Below, one piece after another: positions 25,334-27,263 of a stretch of DNA of 27,263 nt (position 1 is its first letter; each line of letters opens with the position of its first letter). The stretch comes from CAZIPZ01 sp964541075. Lineage in GTDB: Bacteria > Acidobacteriota > Terriglobia > 20CM-2-55-15. A program made the position numbers and the translations under genes. Location of the stretch: positions 1 through 27,263 of the forward strand of contig CAZIPZ010000023.1 of NCBI GenBank assembly GCA_964541075.1, given 5' to 3'. Under the pieces are notes generated by a model. That model ran no database searches. It worked only from the letters and a program-made list of their open reading frames with translations, and had not been told where the DNA came from.

Positions 25334-25537
25334 ATGGCGGGCAAAAAGGACAAGACCGGTTCAGGCAAGATCACCGTACAGTACTACCGCAGCGCCATAG
25401 GGTTCAATGTGAAGCAGAAGCTAATCGTTAAAGGCTTAGGCTTTGGCAAGCTGAACGCGACGAGAGAATTTATGGACACGCCGTCCATTCGAGGAATGAT
25501 CAACAAGATTCCGCACCTTGTGCGGATCGTAGAGTAG
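25334..25537 (+). CDS. rpmD: 50S ribosomal protein L30
   Basis: 67 residues from ATG 25334 (MAGKKDKTGSGKITVQYYRSAIG). A GTG at 25325 overlapping the rpsE stop would add three hydrophobic residues and is less likely. L30 is a small 5S-region protein not present in all bacteria. Segments: YYRSAIGFNVKQKLIVKGLGFGKLN-like core and INKIPHLVRIVE end. Confidence 0.95.
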   Translation: MAGKKDKTGSGKITVQYYRSAIGFNVKQKLIVKGLGFGKLNATREFMDTPSIRGMINKIPHLVRIVE

Positions 25538-25572
25538 TTCGATGTTCGAACGGAATATCTAAAAGGTCTTTT

Positions 25573-26028
25573 ATGTCAGGCATCAATACTTTGAAACCGA
25601 ACCAAGGTTCGACGCACAAGCGAAAAAGAATAGGCCGCGGGCCTGGAAGCGGTCACGGCAAAACCGCCGCCCGAGGCAGCAAGGGTATGTGGTCCCGATC
25701 CGGGAGCCATAGCAAGCGCGGGTTTGAAGGCGGCCAGATGCCTCTTCATCGGCGGCTTCCGAAGCGAGGTTTTTCCAACGCCGTATTCAAGAAAGTGTTT
25801 ACGACAGTCAACGTCGGTGCGCTGAATAAGTTCGATAAGGGGGCTAAGGTTGGTCCTCAGGAGTTGCTAGCGGCCGGCGTGATTCGAAAGTTGGAGAAGG
25901 ACGGCGTACGTATATTGGGCGACGGAGAGATCGATCGGCCGCTTAACATTTCCGCCCATTATTTCACTCAAGGCGCTCGCGAGAAGATCACGAAGGCGGG
26001 AGGAGCCTGTGAGGTGATAACCCAGTGA
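25573..26028 (+). CDS. rplO: 50S ribosomal protein L15
   Basis: 151 residues. The N-terminal basic, glycine-rich arm (STHKRKRIGRGPGSGHGKTAARG, split by GSKGMWSRSG) threads into 23S rRNA. The C-terminal globular part ends in GGACEVITQ. L15 is a late assembly protein. The AAAAGG before ATG 25573 is a modest ribosome-binding site. Its stop overlaps the secY start by four bases (GTGA), the standard coupling. Confidence 0.97.
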   Translation: MSGINTLKPNQGSTHKRKRIGRGPGSGHGKTAARGSKGMWSRSGSHSKRGFEGGQMPLHRRLPKRGFSNAVFKKVFTTVNVGALNKFDKGAKVGPQELLAAGVIRKLEKDGVRILGDGEIDRPLNISAHYFTQGAREKITKAGGACEVITQ

Positions 26029-27263
26029 TTGAAGCGCTTCAAAATATTTTTAATGTACCGGACCTTCGCAAGAGGGTTTTGTTCATGCTGGGCTTGTTAG
26101 CCGTCTACCGGATTGGAGCGCACATTCCCACGCCAGGCATCGACGCTGGAGCGCTCGAGCAATTCTTTGCCCAGAACCAGGGCACGGTTTTGGGCTTCCT
26201 GGATCTGTTTTCCGGCGGCAACTTTCGACGGTTGACGATCTTTGCTCTCGGCATCATGCCGTACATCACGGCATCGATCATCCTTCAGCTTCTCACCGTG
26301 GTCTGGCCCTATCTTGAGAAGCTGTCGAAAGAAGGCGAACTCGGACGACGAAAAATTACGACATATACGCGCTACCTGACGGTCGTCTTGAGCGCCGTCC
26401 AGTCGATGGGAATAGCCGTCGCTATTCAACGGCAGGGACAGTTTGTCATCAACCCCGGCATCGGTTTCATTCTCATGACGATGCTGACGTTGACGACAGG
26501 TACAGCCTTCATCATGTGGCTTGGTGAACAGATCACCGAAAGAGGAATCGGCAATGGAATGTCGCTCATTATCTTTGCCGGGATTGTCGTGGGATTGCCC
26601 ACGGCCATCATTGAAATCTACGACAAGGTAAACACCAACGAATGGTCGGTGCTCACGGTTCTTATTCTTGGTGTCTTGATGGTGGCGGTTGTCGCCTTTA
26701 TCGTCCTGGTCGAGAGGGGCCAGAGGCGAATAACGGTGCAATATGCAAAGCGGGTGGTCGGCCGGCGCGTTCTTGGCGGACAGTCGACGCATCTGCCCTT
26801 GCGGGTGAATACGGGCGGCGTAATTCCGGTGATTTTTGCATCGTCCATTCTCACTTTTCCTCAGACATTCGGCCTCGTCGCAAACGAGAATCGGTATCTG
26901 ACAGCTGTTACTGATGCGCTGAGATTCGGCGAACCGCTATACAACCTGCTCTACGTGGCAGGCATCATCTTCTTCTGTTACTTCTATACATCGATCATCT
27001 TCAACCCCAACGAGGTTGCGGACAACATGAGGAAGTACGGCGGATTCATACCGGGAATTCGTCCCGGCAAGCGAACCGCTGAATATGTCAATTCCATTCT
27101 GACCAGGATCACTCTGGTGGGCGCTTTGTACCTGGCATTGATCGCGATCATTCCGGAGTTCATGATCACCGGATTTCACGTGCAGAACATCCCGCTGATC
27201 GGTCCCGGATTGGATGCGGCCCTCCCGACTTTCGTGACGCAGGGACTTCGGGTGAATTTTTAC
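26025..27263 (+). CDS. secY: Preprotein translocase subunit SecY (partial, 3' end outside window)
   Basis: 413 codons are visible and the frame is still open at the window edge. It starts at GTG 26025 (MIEALQNIFNVPDLRKRVLFML), overlapping the rplO stop. SecY is the protein-conducting channel of the inner membrane. Visible are the first membrane span (about residues 18-36), the plug region near DLFSGGNFRRLTIFALGIMPYITAS, the TERGIGNGMSLIIF segment and the cytosolic loop FNPNEVADNMRKYGGFIPGIRPGK. About the last 35-50 residues are missing. Its partner SecE is encoded at 394-630. Confidence 0.98.
   Translation, partial: MIEALQNIFNVPDLRKRVLFMLGLLAVYRIGAHIPTPGIDAGALEQFFAQNQGTVLGFLDLFSGGNFRRLTIFALGIMPYITASIILQLLTVVWPYLEKLSKEGELGRRKITTYTRYLTVVLSAVQSMGIAVAIQRQGQFVINPGIGFILMTMLTLTTGTAFIMWLGEQITERGIGNGMSLIIFAGIVVGLPTAIIEIYDKVNTNEWSVLTVLILGVLMVAVVAFIVLVERGQRRITVQYAKRVVGRRVLGGQSTHLPLRVNTGGVIPVIFASSILTFPQTFGLVANENRYLTAVTDALRFGEPLYNLLYVAGIIFFCYFYTSIIFNPNEVADNMRKYGGFIPGIRPGKRTAEYVNSILTRITLVGALYLALIAIIPEFMITGFHVQNIPLIGPGLDAALPTFVTQGLRVNFY

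Overview
This window is one uninterrupted block of translation and transcription genes, all on the + strand. By eye it contains the end of a first tuf gene, then rpmG, tRNA-Trp, secE, nusG, rplK, rplA, rplJ, rplL, rpoB and rpoC, followed by the str cluster (rpsL, rpsG, fusA, tuf). After that come the S10 cluster (rpsJ, rplC, rplD, rplW, rplB, rpsS, rplV, rpsC, rplP, rpmC, rpsQ) and the spc cluster (rplN, rplX, rplE, rpsN, rpsH, rplF, rplR, rpsE, rpmD, rplO and the start of secY). No mobile element, CRISPR array, defence gene or metabolic gene is visible. No gene-free stretch exceeds about 180 bases.

The organism is a bacterium of moderate, slightly GC-rich composition. The protein style (EF-Tu with an RSFDSIDNAPEEK segment, RpoC beginning near RSNPYDRAASIADF, SecY ending in LRVNFY, a cysteine-rich RpoB insert) resembles Acidobacteriota. 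That is a judgement from memory of those families, not a search result. Streptomycin and rifampicin target residues look wild type.

Layout: 1-1183 holds the tuf tail, L33, tRNA-Trp and the SecE-NusG pair. 1187-3287 is the L11-L1-L10-L12 ribosomal-stalk cluster. 3288-3454 is a strongly structured spacer in front of rpoBC (3455-11961). 11962-16541 is the str cluster with its own candidate promoter. 16542-27263 is the joined S10 and spc clusters, with many 1-4 base stop/start overlaps. The genes together supply RNA polymerase, its elongation factor NusG, both GTPase elongation factors, most early ribosomal assembly proteins and the SecE/SecY translocon core.

The most notable points are: (1) an insert of about 62 residues in the RpoB protrusion carrying two four-cysteine modules, the first of which copies the cysteine and histidine spacing of the RpoC zinc-binding domain; (2) a family of short spacer hairpins built on an AATTTCGAATT core, found in at least three gaps; (3) a tuf gene whose body uses G-ending codons unlike every neighbour, switching abruptly near position 16480 to a tail that is identical over 55 bases to the tail of the other tuf copy; (4) several starts without a Shine-Dalgarno sequence, lying just behind structured or processed RNA.
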